Source of the DNA: Phylloscopus collybita
Lineage: Eukaryota; Chordata; Aves; Passeriformes; Phylloscopidae
DNA length: 64,000 nt
NCBI GenBank assembly: GCA_027886175.1
Contig: JAJNNQ010000023.1
Span: forward strand, 11,469,501 to 11,533,500
Direction: 5' to 3'
This document shows, piece by piece, positions 15,001-28,200 of the stretch; position 1 is the first letter of the stretch; each line of letters begins with the position of its first letter. Both the position numbers and the translations under genes were made by a program. Under the pieces are notes generated by a model. It saw only the letters and a program-made list of their open reading frames with translations. It was not told where the DNA came from and searched no databases.

Positions 15001-18000
15001 GAATTTTTCTTTTCAAGAGAGGTAAAAACCTTCCTGCCAGCCCTGCTGTTTTTCCAAACCGTTTCTTCTAAAGAAAAGAACAGCCAGTTTATCTGAGGCA
15101 CCAAGCCAAGGATGGATTTTGGAAGCCTCATCACCCTGAAAATGAGGATGGTGAGAGGATTATGGAGGGTGAGTAATGAGGAGGAGAACAAGTGTGGAAG
15201 AAAATGCTGGAGCTGGTGGGGGGATGATGTGGAAAGAGTCCTGGGTGGATGAGTAAATGCAACAACAGCCACAGTGTTCTCATGGGAACATCAGGATTAA
15301 AACTGGGCTCCTGAGCCTGTGGCAGATGCCCCAAGAGATGTGAGTGGTGTGGGCAACACAAAACTCCTGCTGGTCACTGAACTGAAATATTTGAGGTAAG
15401 TGAAGCCACAGGAGTGACTATGCAGAGTACCCATCTCCCACGAGGACACACCACTGGAAAATGATGGAAATGAGGGCTGACAGGAAGACACTGAAAACAA
15501 CAGCTCAAAAACCCCAAAAAGCACATCACAGCAAGGCCAGAGGTGACACAAAGCACAGCACCAAAGGTGGCAGTGTGGACATTATCTCCCTGCTTTCTTT
15601 CACCCTCTCGTGTGTGGCAGCTGGGTAAAACCACCACGAAATTCCCCTCTGGCCTACGAGAACACCACAGCCTTCCCATGCACCCAGAATTCTGTTTTTT
15701 CCTCTCAAATGTGCCTTCCCAGGAGCTGAGCCTTGAGCACATCCAGAGGAGGCAGCGAGGCTGGTGAGGGGCTTGGGACACAAACCCTGTGAGGAAGGGC
15801 TGAGGGAGCTGGGGGTGTTCAGCCTGGAGAAAAGGAGACTCAGAACTGACCTTGTCACTCTCTACAACTCCCTGAAAGGTGCCTGGGGTCAGCTGGGGTT
15901 GGTGTCTTTCTTCAGGCAACAAGGGACAGAACCAGAGGACACAGCCTCAAGCTGCACCAAGGGCAGTATAGGTTGGATATTGGGGAAAAGTTTTTAATGG
16001 AAACAGTGATAAAGTTCTGGAATGGCCTGCCCAGGGAGCGGGTGCAGTCACCATCCCTGGGTGTGTTTAACAAAAGCCTGGATGTGGCACTGGTGCCATG
16101 GTCTGGTTGAGGTGTCAGAGCTGGGTTGGACCTGATGATCTTTCTCTTCCAACCCAGAAATTCTGTGATTCTGAGCCCCCACCCCCAGGCAGGGCAGGGG
16201 CTGTACCTGATGGCCTCCTTGCCCTGGAACTCCGAGGGCACAGGCTCCACGATCTCACTGAAGCTGAGGCTGCCGTTGAGGCTGCTCTCGTAGAGCTCCC
16301 TGTAGTTCCTGCTGTGCCTGGCCCAGAAGGAGGGCTTCAGGAAGAACAAGGGCGTGCGCCGCAGGCCGAACTCCCCTGGGGACAGGACAAAAGGCAATTC
16401 CTCAGCAGCACCACAAGTGCTCCTCAGCAGCCCCACAAATGTTCCTCAGCAGCACCACAAGTGCTCCTCAGCAGCACCACAAGTGCTCCTCAGCAGCCAC
16501 CACAAATGCTCCTCAGCAGCACCACAAGTGCTCCTCAGCAGCCACCACAAATGTTCCTCAGCAGCCACCACAAATGCTCCTCAGCAGCACCACAAATGCT
16601 CCTCAGCAGCACCACAAATGCTCCTCAGCAGCCCCACAAATGCTCCTCAGCAGCACCACAAATGCTCCTCAGCAGCCACCACAAATGTTCCTCAGCAGCC
16701 ACCACAAATGTTCCTCAGCAGCACCACAAATGCTCCTCAGCAGCCCCACAAATGCTCCTCAGCAGCCCCACAAATGCTCCTCAGCAGCCACCACAAATGC
16801 TCCTCAGCAGCACCACAAATGCTCCTCAGCAGCCCCACAAATGCTCCTCAGCAGCACCACAAATGTTCCTCAGCAGCCCCACAAATGCTCCTCAGCAGCC
16901 CCACAAATGTTCCTCAGCAGCCACCACAAATGTTCCTCAGCAGCACCACAAATGCTCCTCAGCAGCCACCACAAATGCTCCTCAGCAGCCACCACAAGTG
17001 CTCCTCAGCAGCCACCACAAATGCTCCTCAGCAGCCCCACAAATGCTCCTCAGCAGCACCACAAATGCTCCTCAGCAGCCCCACAAATGCTCCTCAGCAG
17101 CACCACAAATGTTCCTCAGCAGCCCCACAAATGCTCCTCAGCAGCACCACAAATGCTCCTCAGCAGCACCACAAATGCTCCTCAGCAGCCCCACAAATGC
17201 TCCTCAGCAGCACCACAAATGTTCCTCAGCAGCACCACAAATGTTCCTCAGCAGCCCCACAAATGCTCCTCAGCAGCCCCACAAATGCTCCTCAGCAGCC
17301 CCACAAATGTTCCTCAGCAGCCACCACAAGTGTTCCTCAGCAGCCACCACAAATGTTCCTCAGCAGCACCACAAATGCTCCTCAGCAGCCCCACAAATGT
17401 TCCTCAGCAGCCACCACAAGTGTTCCTCAGCAGCCACCACAAATGTTCCTCAGCAGCACCACAAATGCTCCTCAGCAGCCCCACAAATGTTCCTCAGCAG
17501 CCCCACAAATGTTCCTCAGCAGCCCCACAAATGCTCCTCAGCAGCCACCACAAATGCTCCTCAGCAGCACCACAAATGCTCCTCAGCAGCCACCACAAAT
17601 GCTCCTCAGCAGCCACAAGTGTTCCTCAGCAGCCACCACAAATGCTCCTCAGCAGCCCCACAAATGCTCCTCAGCAGCCACCACAAGTGTTCCTCAGCAG
17701 CCCCACAAATGCTCCTCAGCAGCCACCACAAATGCTCCTCAGCAGCCACCACAAATGCTCCTCAGCAGCCACCACAAATGTTCCTCAGCTCTGGGCTTTC
17801 AGCTGCTCCTCTGGCCAGCCCACAGCTGCTCCTGTGGAATCCCAGCAGCCAAATTTCCATTGAAGCCACCAGCCCCCATCCCCACTGCTAGTAGGCTCCG
17901 TTTTTGCTGAGCATTTAAATAAATTTAAATGAATTTAAATAAATTAAGAAATCTCCTCCTATTCCAGAGGAATCCCCAGTGCTGAATGAGCAGTGACTTG

Positions 18001-19229
18001 AACGTGGCAGAGAGAAAAGAGGGGGACTGGAGGTGAGCAGAGCTTAGCCAGGCTTTCATCCCCAGATTCACAGCTTCATCCTGTGTTCCAGGTTAAACTA
18101 CTTCTGTCACAGGGAGAGATCTGGAAGGGGCAGGGCAGTCTTTGATTTCCAGCCCTCTAAGAGGAAATTGTGAAGGCTGAGGTTGTAGTTAACTCAGGGA
18201 GGAAGTTTTCCCTCTAAAAAGAGGGGGAAATTAAGCTTTTTAAGGCCAGGCCAAACCCCTCCTCACACCTCACAGCTTTAACAGAAAATGAGTTATTTCA
18301 GCTGGAAGTGTCAAATTCCATGTGAGAACAGCACCACCTCCTCTCTGCACAGAATTTAGGGGAGAGCTGCCCCTGGCCTGGGGGGCTCAGGATTTCAGGA
18401 TGATCCTCCCACAGCCCAGCTCTTGTCAGGAGCTCACCTGGGATCACCTGGTCAAGGTAGACAGCTACAAGCAGGTAAAAGATGCTGTCCAGCACCAGGA
18501 GAATCAGAGAGATGCAGAGTGGGTAAGGACCAGCATTGATGTTTGCAAAGGTGGCCCCATCTTCATAATCCTCCAGATGCATCACCTGCAGGGAGAGGTG
18601 TCACACACCAGAAAGGCAAAACTGCACAGGGCAAAACCTGGCAGAAAAAACCCCCCAAAATAATGAGAAAGTGCCTGAGATCACAATGGACACAAAGAAC
18701 AACAACTCTGGGGAGTTATGAGAATTAGGTAATTCTTGTAACAGAATTATGGTGCTGGATATTAAACTGCTATGAAAAAAAAAACCCAAAAGCATTTTCC
18801 CCAGCATCCCCAGCTTATTAACAACAAAACATCTATTTAAAAGCCCCAGCAAGGGCTGTTTGCAATGAGCCAGGGCTGCTGCTGGAGGTGCAGGTGGGGA
18901 TTTACCTGGGCAACACCAACCAAGAAGCTGCACTGGCACAAGGGGCTGAGGATCCACACGAAGGATTTGGGGAAATCCTCCAGCAGCACGATGTTGAGGC
19001 CCACAAAGCCAAAAACCAGAGTTGCCAGGAACTCCACTATCCCCACGTGCTTGGACTTCTTAAACAGAGGTGTCAGCATCAGGGCAAAGAACACCTGAGG
19101 GCAGAGGGGAAAACAGAGAGCAAGGTTCTCTGGTAATATTATTATTGTTATTATTAGTAGTAATAATAATAATAATAATAAAGAAATTGTGTAGAAAAAC
19201 GAAGGGATAATAATAATAACAATAATAAC

Positions 19230-19260
<31 letters not shown>

Positions 19261-22200
19261 TAAAAAAAAAAAGAAATTGTGTAGAAAACCTAAGGGAAAA
19301 TACCACAGTTGTCTCCAGCAATCTCATCCTTTTCCTGGAGCAGTCACTACAGCATTCACCCACACGGAATCATGGAATCATTTCCAGCTGGAAAAGACTT
19401 TCAAGCTCGAGTCCAACTGTTCCTCTTCTGAACTCAGACAAACAACTGGGTACATAAATGTATTTATAATATATTTTTTTTTTTACAATTCTCTGACAGT
19501 TTGTTAGGGTTTTAGCATTAAACTCTGCAGCAATAGGAAATGTTTTGCAGAGGAGCTGGACTGCAGAATGGTTCTGTGGAGGGTTTAGAGCTCAAAAGCT
19601 GATGATTATAAACTCAGCCACTTCAGGAGGGAAAAACACTTTCCATGGTGATGGGTGACACCTGCACAACATCCTACAAAGAGGAGAAAACCCAGGGAAG
19701 GGATGGGACAGCTCCGATGCCCAGCACTGCTCAACCCCACAGAAACAACACCTGCCCCAGCTCTTTGGGCAGAGGGAACAAGAGCAGGTGGGAAGGGAAT
19801 AAAAGCCCCAACCCCCCAGGGATGGGGTGGCTGAGCTGCCCAGGGCAGGGACACTCACTGAGGAGACTCCATAGAGGAAGAAGAGGAGGAAGATGACCAA
19901 GGCACTGCTCTGGGGGAAGAGGGAGGAGGCGGTGGCGATGACGGCCATCAGGATGGACATGACAAAGATCAGGCTGACGTAGAGCAGCACCCAGGACAGC
20001 CTAGGGGAGAAAAGGGGGAAAAGACAGACATAGCAGTGAACCCCCAGCCACACCAACAGCAGGCAACAAGTATCAATATTGGTTTGAATATTTAATATTC
20101 CAGCTGCACCAAAGCAGGCAACAAACCCTAAATAAAAGAGCTGCTGTGGACATCCCTGGAGGGAACTCGCCCCTTCCAGCTCCTCCTCACTCAAATACTC
20201 CTCAGTGATCAGGCCTGGGAGTATTCATTAAAAAATAAAGGATTCATTTTTTAATTTATCCCCTGGCACAGCCTGGAATGAAAATGTGCAACACTGTAAA
20301 GAAGTGTCATAAAAAGTCACTACTGGGGTTTGGAGATTGAGGATGGTATTCACACCTTAAATGTGAAGTGTCATAAAAAGTCACTATTGGGGTTTGGAGA
20401 CCCTTCCCACCCAAAAACCCCCCCATGGTTCTTTGAGATAAATATTTATTTTTGTCACAGGGACAGAAACATTCTCCTGAACAGGCACTGCAGGAGTGCA
20501 GCTCAGCAGCAGGACAAGGAATCCAAATCTGTCCCAGGAGTTTTGCCTTTTCCCCCCCATTTTTTGCTGCTCCCACAGTTCCTGTGCCCCAGTCCTTGCT
20601 GGCTGCCCCGGAGTTTATTCCCAGCATTTTTCAGGAAAGACAGATGGATGGGGAAGATGGAGAAATCCAGCAAAATGTGGTGTTTGTGTCACTGACTCCA
20701 GCAGTGGATGGGAAGGGAAGGAAGAGGAGCTGAGGAAGATGCAGCTGTGGGGCTGGGCTGTGCATCCAAAGTCACTTTGAAGGATGAGAAACATAAAAGA
20801 AAAGAATCAAAGATCTCAAATTCAAAAAAAAAGAAACAGAGTAGGTTTGGAGAAATAAGTTCTTGCTGTGTGTGAGGTGTGCAGGAAAGTGTTGGGGGAA
20901 AAAAAAAGAAAAAAAGAGAAAAAAACCCCACACAAATGGAAAAAAAAAAAAACCAACAAAAGGGAAGGAACCTAAACAAATGGGGAAAAACCCAAACAAA
21001 TGTGAAAAAAATGAAAACAAATGAGGAAAAACCCATACAAATGAGAAAGAAACCTCAAACAAACAAAATAAATGGTTTTTCTCAGCACACAGCAAGACCC
21101 AGGGCAGCTAAAGATGCACAATCAGGTGATTCCCCATTATTTTTTGCATAATTAATTCCCTGGTACAGGCAAAAGGGGGTAACAGAGTCGTAGGTTTCAA
21201 TAATTCAAGAAATTCTGTTTAAAATTTAATCCAGGGTGCTGGGCAGGGTAATAAAATCCTGCTCTGTTGAAAGGCAGAGCTGTGAGTCTGGGAGCAACTC
21301 TGACCTCAGCACACAGGGGTGGTTTGTGTCCAGGGAGTGAAAAAACAAGACATTTCCTCTGAAACAACTGAACAAAAAAACTCATTCCAAACAGCCCAGG
21401 TGGCTGTCTCAGGGCAGCTGTGAAAACCCTGCCAGAAAGGGCAAAGCAAAACCTGTTTTTATCTCCTCAGCTACCAATGATTTCAAATTAACACATCATT
21501 TGGGAGAAAAAATAAAACATTCTAAAACTGCCCAGGCCAATTTTCATCAGGGTGAGGAAACAATTGAAAACCTGGGGCTGCTCTGGCAGGTTAGAATGAC
21601 AGAGCTGGGTTCATTAATTGTGTGCCAGGCTGCAGGTTACCTGTTGAGCCTCTAGGAAAGGAGGTAGTGAGCCAAAAATATTTTTAAAACCTCCATAAAA
21701 ACCTGACACGTGATGAGGTTTAATCCCTCTAAGTCTGGTGTGGCTTTACATGAATAAAGCAGGATTCCTCATTAAAATATTCATATTTTCATGGTGCTGC
21801 AAGTGTCTCTCTGTTGGATTGTACAGAGTATCTCAGTTTTTGGTTGTTTTCAGTTCAGGACTGAAAAGAATTTAAGAACTGGAGGGTGGGGTAGAAGAGG
21901 TTAACTGGAAATATATATTTTTATTATTTCTTTACATATATTTTGGGGTTTTTTGCTTTTATAAGGAACAGGTTATACCAAACACTCACATACCAGAAGG
22001 CAGTGTCATGGAGTCCCAAAATTTTCAAGAACTCCTTCAGCTTCCTCTCCTTTTCTGCCACGATGTGAATTGCCAAATAATACCCAAAGGGGGAGAATGC
22101 AATCACCAGGTAAATTAAAATGATGGCACGAGGGAAATTATCAATTTCCACCACTGCAGCCTCTCCCATAACCATGGCTCTGGTCAGATCCAGCTGCTGC

Positions 22201-25200
22201 CAAACAGAATGATTTGTCTTCAGCTGGAAGGGAGAGCAGGAAGAGTTATTTTGACATTTTTCCTGATTTTTCAGCCCCATCCCAACCACTGCCTCCACCC
22301 CCACTGGGCAAAAACCTCTCTGACCACAAACCCCAGGCCAAAAGCAGAAAACTCTGGAAAACACCTGGGGATAAACTTAGGAAATGTGGGATTTCTGTCT
22401 CTTAAAAAGATGGGATTTGCTGCCACCACGAGCAGGGGGAGGGCAGGGAAGTTGGGACAAACTGCTGAGCAATAGTGACACCAAAGCAAGGTCAGCTCTG
22501 CAGGCCCTGCTGGGAACGGATCAGATCTGTGCCCTGAGCAGGGCTGGGCTGGGGGGCAAATGGAGACAGAACTCCTGATAATCCAGCCCCACAGGACTGG
22601 GGAACCCTGGGCACAGCAGCCCTGCACAAAGCACTGCCCCCTCTCCTCAGACCCCAGCTGGGGCCTGGCACAGCAGCTCCAGGGTCAGCAGCAGCAGCAG
22701 CAGCATCAGAAAATCAGCCAGAGCCTGGGCAGCCCCTGGACCTGCCCTCCCTTGGGGTGAGCGTGGGATTTTCTGGGGTTTTTCTGGGATTTCCTGAGGT
22801 TTTCTGGGGTTTTTCTGGGGTTCTCTGGGATTTTCTGAGGTTTTCTGGGGTTTTTTTGGGGTTTTTCTGGGATTTTCTGGGGTTTTTCTGGGGTTCTCTG
22901 GAGTTTTCTGGGTTTTTCTGGGGTTTTTTGGGGATTCTCTGGGTGTTTCTGGGTGTTTCTGGGGTGTTTCTGGGATTCTCTGGGTGTTTCTGGAGGTTTC
23001 TGGGTGTTTCTGGGGTGTTTCGGGGTGTTTCTGGGGTGTTTCTGGGTGTCTCTGGGTGTTTCTGGGGTGTTTCGGGGTGTTTCTGGGATGTTTCTGGGTG
23101 TCTCTGGGTGTTTCTGGGGTGTTTCTGGGGTGTCTCTGGGTGTCTCTGGGTGTCTCTGGGTGTCTCTGGGGGTCTCACCTGGATGATGGCAGCGTCGATG
23201 CAGGCCTGCAGCGCTGTGAACCCCGAGCTCCAGTAGGTCACTGACTCACAGCTCTTCTGCAGGTTGGCGCAGGTGGCTGCAGGGAAACAGGGAAAAATCA
23301 GCTTTAGGATCCCTCCCAAGCCAGCCCATCCCAAAATTCCACGTTAAAAACCCCAAAAAACAGAGCTACAGCTGCCCTGCTCCCCACCAGCCCCCCCAAA
23401 CCCACACAGGCAGGGCCAGAAAAAAAACAAACCCAAAAAATAAAGATCTGGGAGGATTTCCCAGCTCCTTCCCTGGCAGGTTCACCTCTGGATTCCGTGT
23501 AGATGGAGGACATGGCGATGGAGTCGTGGAACCTCAGCTGGTAGGACATGGAGTCCTTGAAGACCACCCCCACAAAGGTGGAGGGTTTGAGGAAACTCGC
23601 CTCCTCCAGCTCCTCCTCACTCAAATACTCCTCAGTGATCAGGCCTGGGAGCATTCAGTACAAAAAAAAAATGATTCATTTTTTAATTTATCACCTGGCA
23701 CAGCCTGGAATAAAAGTGTGCAACACTGTAAAGAACTGTCATAAAAAATCATGGGGGGTGGATGGCCCAAAACCAGCAAAACAAGCCCCAAAACCAACCA
23801 AAAAACTTCCTAAAACCAGTCAAAAAAACCCCTAAAACAAGCAAAAAAAAAAAAAAACCACATAAAAACCCAAAAACCCAACAAAAAAACCCTAAACCAG
23901 TAAAAAAACCCAAAACCAACAAACCCCCCCCCCTAAAACCAATTTAAAACCCCCAAACCAACAAAAAATCCCCAACACCTTCACACTGCCTCCTCAAAAG
24001 TAAAGAGATTTTTCTTATTACAGCACCATTGAGCTCCCCCTCCAAAGACAAGGGGGTCTGTGCTGGTTTTAGGGGTTTTTTGTTGGTTTCAGGGGGTTTG
24101 TGTCAGTTTTAGGGGTTTTTTGTTGGTTTCAGGGGTTCTGTGTTGGTTTTAGGGGTTTTGTGTCGGTTTTAGGGGTTTTGTGCTGGTTTTAGGGGTTTGT
24201 GCTGGTTTTAGGGGTTTGTGCTGGTTTTAGGGGTTTTGTGTTGGTTTTAGGGGTTCTATGCTGGTTTTAGGGGGTTTGTGCTGGTTTTAGGGGGTTTCGT
24301 GCTGGTTTTAGTGTTTTTCTTTGTCAGCTTCTCACCCACCACGACATACAGAGGGGAAGAAAGAAAAGTTTTTAAGGTGTGAATTACCATCCTCAAAGTT
24401 ATCAAAAGCCACTTTCCTCATGATCTCCCGGGCCAGGGCCGTGGGGGGGGTGTAGCCGATGACGAAGTTCAGCAGCACCGAGGTGTCCAGGGGGCCCAGG
24501 TCCGTGTTGGCCACCTCCTCGTACCTCCTGTGCGGGTGCATCATGCTCATCAGGATCAGCCAGAAGAGGAAAAACAGGGGGAAAAGCACCTCCTGCAGGG
24601 GGAAAAAATGGGCTGTCTCAGAACTCAGTGCTTCAAAGGGTCAGAAAACTTCATTTTATATACATCAGGGAAAAACAGCTTCTGCACAAAAAAAAAAAAA
24701 TTTTCCATGTTTCAAAATTCAATGTTTCAAAAAATGTCATCATATAATCATCAGGATCAGCCAGAAGAGGAAAAACAGGGGGAAAAGCACCTCCTGCAGG
24801 GGAACAAAATGGGCTGTCTCAGAACTCAGTGCTTCAAAGGGTCAGAAAACTTCATTTTACATACAGCAGGATCAGGCAGAATAGGAAAAACAGCAGCAGC
24901 AGCAAAAAAAAAAAAAAAAAAAAAATTGGAATATTTCAAAATTCTAAGTTTCAAAAAACATCATCATATAATCATCAGGATCAGCCAGAAGAGGAAAAAC
25001 AGGGAGAAAAGCAGCTCCTGCAGGGGAAAAAAATGGGCTATTTCAGAACTCAGTGCTTCAAAGGGTCAGAAAACTTCATTTTATATACATCAGGGAAAAG
25101 CAGCTTCTGCACCAAAAAAAAAAAAAAATTTCCATGTTTCAAAATTCAATGTTTCAAAAAACGTCATCATATAATCATCAGGATCAGCCAGAAGAGGAAA

Positions 25201-28200
25201 AACAGGGGGAAAAGCAGCTCCTGCACCAAAAAAATAAATGGGCTATTTCAGAACTCAGTGCTTCAAAGGGTCAGAAAACTTCATTTGATATACAGCAGGA
25301 TCAGGCAGAACAGGTCAAACAGTGGGAAAAGCAGGTTCTGCACAAAAAAAAAAAAAATATGGAATGTTTCAAAATTCAATGTTTCAAAATTCAATGTTTC
25401 AAAATTCCAAGTTTCAAAAAACATCATCATATAATCATCAGGATCAGCCAGAAGAGGAAAAACAGGGGGAAAAGCACCTCCTGCAGGGGGAAAAAATGGG
25501 CTATCTCAGAACTCAGTGCTTCAAAGGGTCAGAAAACTTCATTTGATATACAGCAGGGAAAAACAGCTTCTGCAGAAAAAAAAAAATAAATATGGAATGT
25601 TTCAAAATTCAATGTTTCAAAATTCAATGTTTCAAAAAACGTCATCATATAATCATCAGGATCAGCCAGAAGAGGAAAACCAGTGGGAAAAGCAGCTCCT
25701 GCACCCCCCAAAAATGGAGTATTTCCAAAAACCTCATCATATTTCCTGTGAGGGTGCATCATGCTCATCAGGATCAGCCAGAAGAGGAAAAACAGGGGGA
25801 AAAGCACCTCCTGCAGGAAATATAAATGGGCTATTTCAGAACTCAGTGCTTCAAAGGGTCAGAAAACTTCATTTTATATACAGCAGGATCAGACAGAATA
25901 GGAAAAACAGCAGCAGCAGAAAAAAAAAATTGGAATATTTCAAAATTCAAAGTTTCAAAAAACACTGTAAAGAACTGTCATAAAAAATCATGGGGGTTGG
26001 ATGGCCCAAAACCAGCAAAACAAGCCCCAAAACCAACCAAAAAACTTCCTAAAACCAGTCAAAAAAAACCCCTAAAACAAGCATCATATAATCATCAGGA
26101 TCAGCCAGAAGAGGAAAAACAGGGGGAAAAGCAGCTCCTGCACCAAAAAAATTGGAATGTTTCAAAATTCAGTGCTCCAAAATTCAATGTTTCAGAAAAC
26201 ATCATCATATACACATTGGGATCAGCCAGAAGAGGAAAAACAGTGGGAAAGAAAAGCAGCTCCTGCACACACAAAAAAAATTGGAATGTTTCAAAATTCA
26301 ATGTTTCAAAATTCAACGTTCCAAAATTCAGCGTTCCAAAATTCAGCGTTTCAAAAAACCTCATCTTAGACTCACGAGGATCAGCCCAAAAAGGAAAACC
26401 AGGAGGGAAAGCACCTCCTGCCCCAACAAATGTTTCATATTTTAAAGCACAGCCACAGAAAAAGCATTCCTGAGGTTTTCCCTGCACAGCAGGGGCTGAG
26501 TGCAGGTGCTGGGCTGCAGAACCCCCTGGATTTTTTCAGTGCTGCAGCGGTTTTGGTGCCAAGTCCCTGCCTGGCCCTGCCTTTAGGAATCTTTAGGAAG
26601 GGATCTGAGGTTCCAAAGTTCCATCCTCCCCCAAGCTTTAACCATCTGCAAACCCCTGCTCGGAACAAAAGCCAGGAGCCCCTGGAGGAGCCCAGCCAAG
26701 CACTGCAGAGTCTCTTCTTCCCCTCAAAATTCACCTGGGAGCGTCACCAAATCACCCACACAGCGGATAAAAGAGAAAAAGATCTTTTGGAGGAGCTCTG
26801 ACCTCACTTTTCAGCTTGATTGCAGCTGTAAAAGGTTTTAAAAGTGCCCTGAGCTGGCAATATTCGAGGATATTTTAAATAATATATTATTATTTATAGG
26901 ATCAATATGTAGAATATACAGTATTAATGACTACAGTCATGTAATTTACTAGTAGAGTGGTTGATGTACTATTTAAACATATAATTAAACAATAACAAAC
27001 AGAAACATATATACATTTAAACACAGATTTACTATTTAAACATAATAATTAGAAGCTTTTAAAAGTGCCCTGAGCTGGCAATATTCGAGGATATTTTAAA
27101 TAATATATTATTATTTATATGATTAATATGGGTAATATATACTACAGCATACATATAACATCAATGACTACACTAATGTTATTTACTAATACATTAATTG
27201 ATGTACTATCTAAACATATAATTAAACAATAATAAACAGAAACACATATCCATTTAAACATATATATTATTTAAACATAATTAGAAGCTTTTAAAAGTGC
27301 CCTGAGCTGCTAATATTCAAGGATATTTAAAACAATATAATATTATTTATATGATTAATATGGGTAATATATACTACAGCATACATATAACATTAATGAC
27401 TATACTAATGTTATTTACTAATACATTGATATTAATATTAATAATAATTAATATTAATTGACTAATATATGAATTGACTAATATATTAATACATATTCTG
27501 CTTTAAAAACATATAATTAAAAAATAATAAACAGAAACATATATATTATTTAAACATAATTAGAAGCTTTTAAAAGTGCCCTGAGCTGGTAATATTCAAG
27601 GATATTTAATATGATTAATATGGGTAATATATACTACAGCATACATACAACATTATTGACTCTACTATAATTTATTATAATAAATATATAAATATGTTTA
27701 TACATCTATATTTATATTTATCAATATATTAATTGATATACTATATCACACATTATATACATTATATACAAATGTATATAATATTATATGTAATATATAT
27801 GTATATATATACATATATAATATATATATTATATATATATAATGTAATAATATAATATGTATATTATATACATATGTATATACACTATATACACATTATA
27901 GTATCTAGCTATTATATATAATATATATAATATATTTATGTATTACAATATTATTGTACTATACGTACATTATATAATTATACTACATAATCAGGACATT
28001 AATGACCATACCAGGTAATAAAATTTACTAATATATTCATTAATACACTTCTAAATGTGTGTGTGTATATATATAAAATGTAATATTCAGGGCTATTATT
28101 TGGCTAAAGCCTTACACATCAGGATGTTCTTTTAACCAAGGGATCCCAAAACAGCTCCTGAAAGCTCCCAAGCCCCGGGCAGAGCAGGAAGCTCCAGGAG

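Noticed and set aside
16098..17910. Three long plus-strand open frames (about 470-600 codons) rich in [11 protein letters not shown]
   Set aside because: They are three frames of one 22/23-base minisatellite in an ABCA5 intron; no promoter, splice sites or domain.
22714..23334. Minus-strand frame with [15 protein letters not shown] repeats extending ABCA5 exon 4
   Set aside because: Intron read-through into the minisatellite past the exon 4 donor; the real exon ends at 23179.
25529..25807. Open frame beginning [25 protein letters not shown] that looks like a second exon 2
   Set aside because: A duplicated exon fragment: after KYDEV the match ends, no donor follows, and it sits in a tandem array. 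Kept as repeat and as a finding.
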